From Candidatus Acidiferrales bacterium (GTDB lineage: Bacteria > Acidobacteriota > Terriglobia > Acidiferrales > UBA7541), in the NCBI GenBank assembly GCA_030038275.1, contig JASHPG010000110.1, forward strand, positions 1-44,581: a DNA stretch of 44,581 nt, in the 5' to 3' direction. Each line of letters begins with the position of its first letter. Within the stretch, counting starts at the first letter, position 1. A program made the translations under genes and the position numbers. This document shows, one piece after another, positions 6,874 through 12,927 of this stretch. Under the pieces are notes generated by a model. The model ran no database searches. It was not told the DNA's origin and saw only the letters and a program-made list of their open reading frames with translations.

Positions 6874-7061
6874 ACGCGCAATCGAGCCGGAGCGACTTCG
6901 ACGTGTGCGAATTCGAGCAGCGCGTGGACCGCGATCTGCGCCGGCGGTGGGACGAAATGGAGCGCCGGCAGCTCGCCGCGCGGAGGCGCAGGAGATTGCT
7001 GCGCGCGGCGCTGTTGCTGCTCCTGCTCGCGGGAGCTTTTTGGCTGGGAATGCGGTGGTAA
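6870..7061 (+). CDS. Small single-pass membrane protein
   Basis: 63 residues. The first 40 are charged and helical (FEQRVDRDLRRRWDEMERRQ, then an Arg-rich run RRRRR), and the last 20 form one hydrophobic helix (LLRAALLLLLLAGAFWLGM) ending MRW. By the positive-inside rule the N-terminus is cytoplasmic. It starts by ATGA overlap with the previous gene. Role unknown; location in the early operon argues against a holin. Confidence 0.6.
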   Translation: MNAQSSRSDFDVCEFEQRVDRDLRRRWDEMERRQLAARRRRRLLRAALLLLLLAGAFWLGMRW

Positions 7062-7138
7062 CGATTTTCGCGGCGGCCGGACATTGCGCCGCTAACGGGC
7101 TTCGGCGAAGCACGAACCAATCGCCGGAGGACAGCTGA

Positions 7139-8623
7139 ATGCTCGAGACAGCAGGCGCTGGCGCGCAGGCTGTGCTGGGCGGAGCGCCTGAGACCTGTCC
7201 CGGTCCTTCAGGCGCTCCGATTTTTCCACGAGAGGATCGCATTACGCTAAACGCACGGAGATTCCATCCGCAATCGGGCGAATACCCACAGGCCGAACCA
7301 TCACACAGTCCTTCTCGCAGCCGCATTCCCCGGCATGCGATCGATGGCCCCCAGCGGTTGCGCTTGGGGCACGCCATCGCGCTCCTCGATACGCTGCGGG
7401 AGCTGGCGACCGATCATCAGGGCCACATATTTTTCAATCGCTGCGTGACCTATGGTTGGTTGCAGCGTTACCTCCCCGCCTCGAAACGCACGCTCAAGCG
7501 CTGGATGGCCATCATTAAAGACGAACGGCTGGTGGAAGTGAAGTGCGTCGATGACGTTACGCGCAAACGGCGGGAGGGGATGAAGCTGCGGCTGCTACCC
7601 CAGACCGAGCGCCAAATGAGCCTGTTTTCCGAGCCGGTTTCGATGGAAAAGCCGGGTGCCAAAATTGACACCAGCCTGGTGCCAAAAATGGCCCTTGAAA
7701 GATTTAATTCTTTATACAAAGAAAAGCGGGAGCAACAACCGCGCGCTTCGCGCGCCACCCCCGCTTTTGCGGGGGGTGAAAATGCCGGAAAAACCAGAGG
7801 CCGAGGAAAATCGCTGGGCGAGCGAAATTGGGAGGCCTTCCAAGCCTACCTGCGAGAAACTGCCGCCGCTGACGCCGCGCGAGGAGATCGGCAGGCTGCT
7901 GCTCCCGTTCTTCGAGCTGCATCGGCGCCCGTTTCGGCCAGCAATCCTGAGCCTGTTCGCGGAAGCCCTGGGGGATCTGACCCCGCGGGAAGTGGAGCTG
8001 GGGTTCAGCGAGGCGGCGAAGCGCCTGCGGTATTTTCCGACGCCAGCCGAAGTGCGGCAATTGCTGCACGCGGCGCTCGAACGGCTGCCGCCCCGAGGAA
8101 ACACAGCCGATCCGCGGTGCCCGCGATGCGAGGGCACCGGCTGGAAACGTGTGAATCGCCAGGGCAGCCAATTCGTGGTGGAGTGCGCTTGCCGCAAAAA
8201 AAACGGCTAAGCCTGTGCGGAAAATACGCCAACGCCCGTGAAAAGAGCCACGGCGCTGCAAACGGGGAGGGGGCCGCTATGAAGGCGCTGACGCTATGGC
8301 ATTGGAAATTACGCCCCAGGCCGCTTCGCGTGGCGGATCGCACCGCGCGAAGAGTTCGCCGCGCCGATCCCCGCGCGCGGCGCACAAGGATTGTGGGATT
8401 GGGAGATGCCGCGATGAAACGCGGGAAGTGGCAATTGGCGGTGATCAGCTTGCCCTCGACCGGAGAGCCGCGCGTGTTTCCTTGCCGCAATCCGCTGGCC
8501 GCGCGCTCGGCGGTCTATAAAGCGGCGCAATCGCTGCGCACGATCGTGGCCGTGAGCGTGCGGAAAGACGCCTTGGAAGTGCGTTACATCCGGCGTTTTC
8601 CCGACCGGGCCGGCGAGCTGTGA
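7139..8623 (+). CDS. Replication-initiator-like winged-helix protein; frame runs on without stop
   Basis: The ATG at 7139 follows GGAGG by eight bases. Residues about 75-145 (HAIALLDTLREL, YGWLQRYLPASKRTLKRWM, DERLVEVKC) form a winged helix-turn-helix of the kind found in phage replication initiators. The coding signal is convincing to about 7768. Beyond this the frame stays open to 8623 but overlaps the better-supported gene at 7782-8210, then coincides with the gene at 8414-8623. Removing one G from the six-G run at 7771-7776 would fuse this gene in frame to 7782-8210. So the 494-residue reading is probably not the true product: either a frameshift or a lost stop. A related fold occurs at 13160-13693. 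Confidence 0.55.
   Translation: MLETAGAGAQAVLGGAPETCPGPSGAPIFPREDRITLNARRFHPQSGEYPQAEPSHSPSRSRIPRHAIDGPQRLRLGHAIALLDTLRELATDHQGHIFFNRCVTYGWLQRYLPASKRTLKRWMAIIKDERLVEVKCVDDVTRKRREGMKLRLLPQTERQMSLFSEPVSMEKPGAKIDTSLVPKMALERFNSLYKEKREQQPRASRATPAFAGGENAGKTRGRGKSLGERNWEAFQAYLRETAAADAARGDRQAAAPVLRAASAPVSASNPEPVRGSPGGSDPAGSGAGVQRGGEAPAVFSDASRSAAIAARGARTAAAPRKHSRSAVPAMRGHRLETCESPGQPIRGGVRLPQKKRLSLCGKYANAREKSHGAANGEGAAMKALTLWHWKLRPRPLRVADRTARRVRRADPRARRTRIVGLGDAAMKRGKWQLAVISLPSTGEPRVFPCRNPLAARSAVYKAAQSLRTIVAVSVRKDALEVRYIRRFPDRAGEL
7741..7778 (+). promoter_or_regulatory. Two adjacent hairpins over the ribosome binding site of 7782
   Basis: Hairpin 1 is GCGCGC-TTC-GCGCGC (7741-7755). Hairpin 2 is CACCCCCGC-TTTT-GCGGGGGGTG (7756-7778), with five Cs on one arm and six Gs on the other. 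The G run, the only candidate ribosome binding site for the ATG at 7782, is held in the second stem. Translation of the upstream frame could open it. No T run follows, so a terminator is unlikely. Confidence 0.6.
7782..8210 (+). CDS. Helicase-loader-like replication protein
   Basis: 142 residues. The middle (PPLTPREEIGRLLLPFFEL, then LGDLTPREVELGFSEAAK and YFPTPAEVRQLL) matches the helical pattern of phage helicase loaders of the G39P/DnaC-like type, where the last motif has a conserved FPTxxE form. The C-terminus carries CPRCEGTGW and ECACRKK, four cysteines that could bind zinc. It follows the winged-helix gene, so the two would resemble an O/P-type initiator and loader pair. The frame is +1 relative to the upstream gene and may originally have been fused to it. 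Confidence 0.65.
   Translation: MPEKPEAEENRWASEIGRPSKPTCEKLPPLTPREEIGRLLLPFFELHRRPFRPAILSLFAEALGDLTPREVELGFSEAAKRLRYFPTPAEVRQLLHAALERLPPRGNTADPRCPRCEGTGWKRVNRQGSQFVVECACRKKNG
8279..8417 (+). pseudogene. Remnant of an ASCH-domain gene with internal deletion
   Basis: An ATG after GGGAGGGGG opens with MKALTLW, the usual start of phage ASCH-domain proteins (normally MKALTLWQPW). A few codons later another frame (no start codon of its own) reads APGRFAWRIAP and PARGAQGLWDWEMPR then stop at 8415-8417, the usual C-terminus of the same proteins. The intervening part, about 90 residues in the family, is absent and the pieces are out of frame. ASCH domains bind RNA. The stop overlaps the next ATG. Recognition of both ends is from memory. 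Confidence 0.55.
8414..8623 (+). CDS. Hypothetical small protein
   Basis: 69 residues from an ATG preceded by GGGAGA, overlapping the stop of the ASCH remnant. The sequence (WQLAVISLPSTGEPRVFPC then SAVYKAAQSLRTIVAVSVRK and YIRRFPDRAG) alternates strands and one helix, and looks like a compact alpha-beta protein. It shares its reading frame with the open frame starting at 7139. Not recognised. Confidence 0.55.
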   Translation: MKRGKWQLAVISLPSTGEPRVFPCRNPLAARSAVYKAAQSLRTIVAVSVRKDALEVRYIRRFPDRAGEL

Positions 8624-8904
8624 AGGGAGTTTTGGTGGATGCGACCGAATTGGCAGGGGAGATTTTTCGGACGACGGGCATCCTGATCATCGTCACTAAC
8701 GTGCGCTATGCGCCCGGAGACGTGATGTCTGACGCAGTCGAGAACGTGGAGGGGACGGTTCTCCTACAGCCGCTACACGTAGTGCGGGAGGCTTCTCGCG
8801 CCGAGCGGGAGCGGCAAAGCCGGCTGGTGGCGAAGCTGCTCGGACTTCCAGATGCCCAGCCGATTAACGAACGCATGTTCGCGTACGTGGTGGAGACGGA
8901 TTGA
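8620..8904 (+). CDS. Hypothetical protein
   Basis: 94 residues from a GTG overlapping the previous stop (GTGA); a second GTG at 8635, six bases after AAGGGAG, is an equally good start. The N-terminal half is hydrophobic beta-like (GILIIVTNVRYAPGDVM), the C-terminal half helical and charged (EASRAERERQSRLVAKLLG). No family recognised. Confidence 0.5.
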   Translation: MKGVLVDATELAGEIFRTTGILIIVTNVRYAPGDVMSDAVENVEGTVLLQPLHVVREASRAERERQSRLVAKLLGLPDAQPINERMFAYVVETD

Positions 8905-8917
8905 AGAGGGGCAACAG

Positions 8918-9254
8918 GTGCGGGGAGCTATGACGGGAGCGAGGAGCGTCACCCACTGGGTTTGCGATGTATATAACGGCTCGGACGGCGCGCAAACGCG
9001 GCGGCTGATGCGCGCGTTGCGATGCCGCGGTGATTCCGGAGCGATCGCCGCCCTGCTTTTTCGCGCGCAGAAGGCCAGCCATTGCGCGAAGAAGTACGGC
9101 TACGCCGGATTCGCCGGGCCGCAAGGCAAAGTGGCTTACCGCGACCTGAGCTACGACCGGAAGAGCGAGAATCGTGGAGTGGTGCGTGGAGCTGCTGGAA
9201 CCGCCGGAGGAAAGCGCATCAGCGAAGAGGGAAAAGAGGCGTGGTGCGTTTTGA
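8918..9254 (+). pseudogene. Phage early gene with apparent internal deletion
   Basis: From a GTG at 8918 (GAGGGG upstream) the frame reads VYNGSDGAQTRRLM, AALLFRAQKASHCAKKYG and VAYRDLSYDRKSEN, resembling the N-terminal part of a widespread prophage protein of unknown role. At about 9165 the neighbouring frame takes over with ARIVEWCVELLEPPEE and stops at 9252-9254; this resembles the C-terminus of the same family. The family's middle (a VLYVDLP/SFH region) is missing. The junction sits on the short shared sequence GCGAGAAT. The first frame continues without clear coding character to 9421. Moderate confidence; the family comparison is from memory. Confidence 0.45.
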
Positions 9255-9326
9255 TTTGCGCGCGGTGGGAGAACCGGAGAATGGAATTGGTGTGCGTGGC
9301 TGAATCCTGCGAAGGGTGCTATTTGA

Positions 9327-10460
9327 TTGAGCGCCTACTACAACGAATGCGACGGGAAGAAGGCGGCGTGGCTGCGCGAGCTGATGCGCGAGGGGATCGT
9401 AGCGGATGGCGAAGTCGATGAACGATCGATCGAAGAAGTTAAAGCGAGCGACCTCGCCGGATTCTCGCAATGCCATTTCTTCGCGGGCATCGGCTGCTGG
9501 AGCTACGCGCTCAGGCTCGCCGGATGGCCCGACGACCGACCTGTTTGGACGGGAAGTTGCCCCTGTCCCAGCTTCAGTTGCGCGGGAAAAGGAAAAGGGT
9601 TTGAGGACCCTCGCCACCTCTGGCCGGCTTGGTTTGGACTCATCCGCGAGTGCCGACCTCCAGCGATCTTTGGAGAGCAGGTTAATGCAGCGATTGGATA
9701 CGGCTGGCTCGACATTGTTCAATCTGATATGGAAGGCGCGTCGTACGCCGTTGGGAAGGCGGTACTTGGAGCGTGCAGCGTCGGTGCGCCGCACATCCGC
9801 CAGCGTCTGTACTTCGCTGCCTACGCCGCGCAGCGTGGAAGCGGGTCACGCGATGGGGAATCCAGACAGGGCAATGGACGCACGGTCGCGGCTGGAGGAT
9901 TTGGTATTCGCCAGCCTTCCGACGCCGATGGCTGGTTCCCCGCGGACGGAGACGTACAACGAAGCGGGCAACAACGATTACTCGCGGAAGATTGTGGAAG
10001 TGGCGACGATTCCGACTCCCAATGCTACGGATGGATCGAAGGGCCCGAAAAAATTTGCGAGGGGCAATCCTTCATTTCCGGCGACGGCAAAGCTGTCTGC
10101 AATCGCAACGCCAGCCGCGCGAGATTTCAAGAGCAACCGAGCGAGCGAAGCGTTCCATGCCAAAAGATGGACCGAGACACGCGGGAAAGCCTTAACCGAA
10201 CAGGCGCAACTCGCGGATTCTGGGCCGACTGCGACTGGTGGTACGGACGCGACGGGAAGTATCGGCCAATTGAATCCGGAATTCAGCCGCTGGGTCATGG
10301 GACTCCCAATAGAGTTCTCAAATTGCGCGGATATGGCGATGCAATCGTTCCGCAGGTCGCGGCAGAGTTCATCGGCGCGACCGCTGAAACCTTCGAGACC
10401 GACAAGAACCGGCTGATGAAATTCCTGGCGCGCCAGCTCGGAGGCCGGAAGCCCGCGTAG
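9327..10460 (+). CDS. Phage C5-cytosine DNA methyltransferase
   Basis: 377 residues. Motifs of the Dcm class are in order: HFFAGIG (50-56, SAM binding), GSCPCPSFS (76-84, with catalytic Cys80), GEQV (116-119, the ENV position), GAPHIRQRLYF (QRL box), a variable target-recognition region, and GYGDAIVPQVAAEF (motif X). It would methylate cytosine in phage and host DNA, for instance against restriction. The usual Gln after the catalytic Cys is Pro here. The start is a TTG at 9327 directly after an in-frame stop; the family typically starts SAYYNE, as here. A second frame over the same DNA (9406-10416) is also open and recognisable. Confidence 0.85.
   Translation: MSAYYNECDGKKAAWLRELMREGIVADGEVDERSIEEVKASDLAGFSQCHFFAGIGCWSYALRLAGWPDDRPVWTGSCPCPSFSCAGKGKGFEDPRHLWPAWFGLIRECRPPAIFGEQVNAAIGYGWLDIVQSDMEGASYAVGKAVLGACSVGAPHIRQRLYFAAYAAQRGSGSRDGESRQGNGRTVAAGGFGIRQPSDADGWFPADGDVQRSGQQRLLAEDCGSGDDSDSQCYGWIEGPEKICEGQSFISGDGKAVCNRNASRARFQEQPSERSVPCQKMDRDTRESLNRTGATRGFWADCDWWYGRDGKYRPIESGIQPLGHGTPNRVLKLRGYGDAIVPQVAAEFIGATAETFETDKNRLMKFLARQLGGRKPA
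9406..10416 (+). CDS. Overlapping frame within the methyltransferase gene (PTTDLFG-type protein)
   Basis: A 336-residue frame, +1 to the methyltransferase, from an ATG with GAGGGG ten bases upstream. It contains GSPDGPTTDLFGRE, SSASADLQRSLESRL, LDTAGSTLFNLIWKARRTP, several PTP boxes, NEAGNNDYSRKI and LNPEFSRWVMGLP. I recall these from phage hypothetical proteins found with the same methyltransferase type, so both frames may be conserved. No domain of known function; Ser/Thr/Pro-rich. It could instead be a widely mis-annotated shadow of the methyltransferase; the evidence here does not settle this. Confidence 0.45.
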   Translation: MAKSMNDRSKKLKRATSPDSRNAISSRASAAGATRSGSPDGPTTDLFGREVAPVPASVAREKEKGLRTLATSGRLGLDSSASADLQRSLESRLMQRLDTAGSTLFNLIWKARRTPLGRRYLERAASVRRTSASVCTSLPTPRSVEAGHAMGNPDRAMDARSRLEDLVFASLPTPMAGSPRTETYNEAGNNDYSRKIVEVATIPTPNATDGSKGPKKFARGNPSFPATAKLSAIATPAARDFKSNRASEAFHAKRWTETRGKALTEQAQLADSGPTATGGTDATGSIGQLNPEFSRWVMGLPIEFSNCADMAMQSFRRSRQSSSARPLKPSRPTRTG

Positions 10461-10593
10461 GATGCGCGGCGCGCGCGGCCGGAAGCCCGCAGGCGAACGC
10501 GAAACGGATTTGCAACGCCCAACCCCTGGCCGCGCGGTTGAGAGGCTTCGCGGGCTTCCAATCGCGAAAGGCGAGGGGACAACTTAAAGCGGC

Positions 10594-10618
10594 TACCGCC
10601 CATTACCGCTCTTTACCG
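10594..10618 (+). repeat. Three TACCG repeats with 10-bp period
   Basis: TACCG occurs at 10594, 10604 and 10614, exactly one helical turn apart, in the 270-bp non-coding stretch 10461-10730. This could place three protein-binding half sites on one face of the DNA. The rest of the stretch up to 10668 is GC-rich with CGCG runs and shows no gene. Confidence 0.4.
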
Positions 10619-10668
10619 GCGGTGACGGCGGCGCGCGCGGCCCTCGCGCGCGGACGCTATACGTTTGC

Positions 10669-10708
10669 TTGACCTTCGGCAAGCTCGCGCATTATGTAAT
10701 AATGCGCG
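10669..10708 (+). promoter_or_regulatory. Promoter with overlapping inverted repeat, upstream of second recombinase
   Basis: TTGACC (10669-10674) and TATGTA (10693-10698) with an 18-bp spacer form a plausible sigma70 promoter. An inverted repeat CGCGCATTAT-GTA-ATAATGCGCG (10686-10708) lies over the -10, as an operator would. A T-rich stretch (10717-10725) follows, so a weak terminator is the alternative reading. The recombinase start lies at 10731. Confidence 0.5.
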
Positions 10709-10730
10709 CGGACTGATTCTTTTTTGATTC

Positions 10731-11291
10731 GTGCAAGCCCTCCTCCACGACGAAATGCGCCGGTTGCTTGCCGAAGCCAAGCGGCATTCGGAGCGCGACT
10801 GGCTGATGATCCTGGTGTGCTACACCCACGGCTTGCGAGCGAGCGAAGTGACGCAGTTGCGCGAGGATGCGGTGGCCGACGGAGCGCTGACGGTGAAGCG
10901 CCTGAAGGGATCGTATAAGACCACCCAGCCGCTCCTACCGAATCCCGATCCGCTCTTCGACGGGCGCGACGCGCTGATTGATTTCGCGCGCAAATCAAAG
11001 CGCGGCGCGCGGCTCTTCCCCCTGAGCCGCTCCGCCTTCCGCCACCGCTTGCGCAAGTATTGCGCGGCCGCGAATATCCCGGCGCGCAAGGCCCACCCCC
11101 ACGCGCTCAAGCACTCGATCGCCATCCATACCATTGCAAATGCAGGAATTGAGTACGTGCGGCAGTGGCTGGGGCATAAGTCGATGTCCTCGACCGGACA
11201 GTATCTACGGGTGACCGACGAGGAGGCGGCCGAGAAGATCGCCGAGGCGCTCGGCGCGCGCCGACCCCGGCAGCGGCGTTTGATTGATTGA
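10731..11291 (+). CDS. Small tyrosine recombinase (FimB-sized), HxxK variant
   Basis: 186 residues, only the catalytic domain. Arg I is in YTHGLRASEV, a Lys in RLKGSYKTT, box II reads HPHALKH with Lys where most recombinases have Arg, then WLGHKSMSSTGQY with the tyrosine. Size and layout resemble FimB/FimE-type recombinases that invert or resolve DNA. The GTG start at 10731 has no obvious ribosome binding site. It is separate from the integrase and is in the rightward early-to-middle region with its own promoter, so it may serve multimer resolution or DNA inversion; its target is unknown. Confidence 0.8.
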   Translation: MQALLHDEMRRLLAEAKRHSERDWLMILVCYTHGLRASEVTQLREDAVADGALTVKRLKGSYKTTQPLLPNPDPLFDGRDALIDFARKSKRGARLFPLSRSAFRHRLRKYCAAANIPARKAHPHALKHSIAIHTIANAGIEYVRQWLGHKSMSSTGQYLRVTDEEAAEKIAEALGARRPRQRRLID

Positions 11292-11373
11292 AAAAATTGG
11301 GTGGTTTTCAAACTCGGCCAGAAAGCCTGTAACTCCTTGTCACTTAGATGGTTAACTGCGAACCACTTTTCTC

Positions 11374-11400
11374 TTGACATCCTGCCGCTGCTGGTATACA
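11374..11400 (+). promoter_or_regulatory. Candidate sigma70 promoter
   Basis: TTGACA (11374-11379) and TATACA (11395-11400) with a 15-bp spacer, in the 163-bp gap after the second recombinase. The spacer is shorter than ideal, but both boxes are close to consensus. It would start the transcript carrying the genes at 11455 and 11670. The leader holds a run of eight Cs followed by five As (11422-11434). Confidence 0.5.
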
Positions 11401-11454
11401 GTTGTAGTTGCCGATGGGGATCCCCCCCCAAAAACGAGTCGGCAGGAGAAAACA

Positions 11455-11673
11455 ATGATGACGATCACAGTTCGCTACGCAGGCAAGACCGAGCAAGTAG
11501 AGATCATCCATAAAGTTAGCCAGGGCCTTCACACGACCCACAATCGCGATGGCAGCTTCCAAAAAATGTGGGCAATCGCCGCCGATGGCCGAGTATTCAC
11601 CACAAAATCGCGCGGCGGACATTACCGCCCAGCCCGGGCAGGAGAAGTTCCACCGCTGGCGCTGGGTCTATGA
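11455..11673 (+). CDS. Hypothetical small protein
   Basis: 72 residues; the ATG at 11455 follows AGGAG by six bases (a second ATG is adjacent). The sequence (TITVRYAGKTEQVEIIHKV then GSFQKMWAIAADGRVFTTKS and GGHYRPARAG) alternates strands and turns like a small beta barrel. No family recognised. Its stop overlaps the next ATG. Confidence 0.6.
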   Translation: MMTITVRYAGKTEQVEIIHKVSQGLHTTHNRDGSFQKMWAIAADGRVFTTKSRGGHYRPARAGEVPPLALGL

Positions 11674-11897
11674 CCGACTTCGCTCGCCTGGCCAAGGAAG
11701 CGGCCGCGAAAGCAGGCCACGCGGAAATGTCGCGTCGCGGCAAGCTCGGCAACCCGCGCAAATACCGCCCTTGCAGTTCGCCGCGCAATCCCCACCGCTA
11801 CAAATCGCATCAGTTCCGCTCGGCTCTCGGGCTGCGCAAGAAAATCGGGCTGCGCTGCGCCTACTGCGGGAAAACTCCGTCGCAAGCCGCCCTCTAA
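11670..11897 (+). CDS. Basic small protein with a CxxC motif
   Basis: 75 residues, ATGA overlap with the previous gene. An N-terminal helix (FARLAKEAAAKAGHAEMSR) is followed by a basic middle and a C-terminal CAYCGKTP; a Cys in the middle (RPCSS) could complete a metal site only partly. Possibly a nucleic-acid-binding protein; not recognised. Confidence 0.55.
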   Translation: MTDFARLAKEAAAKAGHAEMSRRGKLGNPRKYRPCSSPRNPHRYKSHQFRSALGLRKKIGLRCAYCGKTPSQAAL

Positions 11898-11900
11898 ACA

Positions 11901-11949
11901 GGCAACCTGGCCAATTGGCCAGGTTGCCCCCGTTGCACCATTTTGGTGC
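11901..11949. promoter_or_regulatory. Perfect 28-bp palindrome followed by a second hairpin
   Basis: Bases 11901-11928 form a perfect palindrome centred on AATT (arms GGCAACCTGGCC). Seven bases later GCACCA-TTT-TGGTGC (11935-11949) forms a second hairpin. They lie between the stop at 11897 and the ATG at 11965, at the boundary of the early/middle and late regions. Without a T run, an operator or a factor-dependent terminator is as likely as an intrinsic terminator. Confidence 0.6.
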
Positions 11950-11964
11950 TATCGTCGGCGCTAC

Positions 11965-12207
11965 ATGACCTGTCCCCGGCCAGGCTGCAACGGCAGGCTG
12001 ATCGTGCGCTGGCACCCGCCGACGCGGCGGAAGGTCTGCCTCCGGCGCCGCCGCGAATGCACCCGCTGCAAGCTCCGCATCACCACCATCGAGCTCCCCG
12101 AAGAAACCTACCAAGCTTTAAGCCGTCCTCGCGCTTTGTCCTCAAGTTATCGAGACGTACAGTTGCAGTTCGGCGAAATCATCCGCATACTGCCGCCTGT
12201 GCGCTGA
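11965..12207 (+). CDS. NrdR-like zinc-ribbon protein
   Basis: 80 residues. The first 45 match the zinc ribbon of NrdR-type repressors: CPRPGC, then the basic LRRRRECTRC and ITTIELPEE. NrdR proper has a following ATP-cone, which is absent, so this is a stand-alone zinc ribbon. It may bind DNA at the palindromes just upstream, giving a regulator of the late region; this is inference from position. No ribosome binding site is clear before the ATG, and a leaderless or hairpin-coupled start is possible. Confidence 0.6.
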   Translation: MTCPRPGCNGRLIVRWHPPTRRKVCLRRRRECTRCKLRITTIELPEETYQALSRPRALSSSYRDVQLQFGEIIRILPPVR

Positions 12208-12286
12208 TCCGGCGGTAAACGCGCGCGGCGTCACCTGCTGCGCCCGCGCGGCCACTTCCACCAGCGGGTACCCTATCGCGCCCTTC

Positions 12287-12592
12287 GTGCGTACCGTCAA
12301 AACCATCCTGCCCTGGTGGCTGCCCGACGCCGCCCTCGCCGACGAATCGCTGCTCGCGGGCTTCGAGCACGTAACCCGGCCCGAATGCCTGCGCCGCGCC
12401 CAAGCCGGGTTGATCGCGCCGGCCGACCCTTCCGGGCGCTTTTGGCGCACGGTGCCGCGCGCCCGCACCGACGATTCCACCGCCTGCCTGAGTTCGCTGA
12501 TTTCCACCGAACTGTCGAAAAGCTTCCGCGAAACCATCGTTTCGCAAATCAAACGGCGTCCCATGCACGAGATCGAAGAGATCCCGGCGTGA
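12287..12592 (+). CDS. Hypothetical protein
   Basis: 101 residues from a GTG, the only start codon in this frame; the frame is open and coding-like for about 60 more codons upstream, so the gene may have lost its true start. Sequence (ILPWWLPDAALADESLLAG then FRETIVSQIKRRPMHEIEE) is helical. The end overlaps the next start as GTGA. No family recognised. Confidence 0.45.
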   Translation: MRTVKTILPWWLPDAALADESLLAGFEHVTRPECLRRAQAGLIAPADPSGRFWRTVPRARTDDSTACLSSLISTELSKSFRETIVSQIKRRPMHEIEEIPA

Positions 12593-12927
12593 ACCAGCGC
12601 CTGGTGACCCGCTACGCGCGCTACGCGGCATTGCGCACGCTGATCGAAAAGTGGTTGGCCGAGAAGCGCGAGGCCATCGTGAAAGCGCTCGAAGCGGGGC
12701 GCGAGTGCCCGAACCGCGGGCCTTACCTCCTGGAGCTGTCCTACGGCGCGAAGAACGTCGATTGGAAGCGCGAATTCCGCGAGCACCTGCGCGCGAACGG
12801 CTGGACCGACGAATGGGTGGAAGAGAAGTTCGCCAAGATCGAGGCCCAGCCGCGCGAGCGCTACCCGAAACTTCTGTCCAAGATCAATCCCGGCTATCGC
12901 GGAAAGATCGTGGTGAGGCTGCCGTGA
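12589..12927 (+). CDS. Hypothetical late-operon protein
   Basis: 112 residues, GTGA overlap on both ends. Strongly helical and charged (LRTLIEKWLAEKREAIVKAL, FREHLRANGWTDEWVEEKFA), ending LLSKINPGYRGKIVVRLP. Position before the terminase suggests packaging or regulation, but no motif supports a role. Confidence 0.55.
   Translation: MNQRLVTRYARYAALRTLIEKWLAEKREAIVKALEAGRECPNRGPYLLELSYGAKNVDWKREFREHLRANGWTDEWVEEKFAKIEAQPRERYPKLLSKINPGYRGKIVVRLP

Noticed and set aside
12142-12786. Leftward frame of 214 codons
   Set aside because: It covers three rightward genes linked by start-stop overlaps and has no binding site or recognisable motif.
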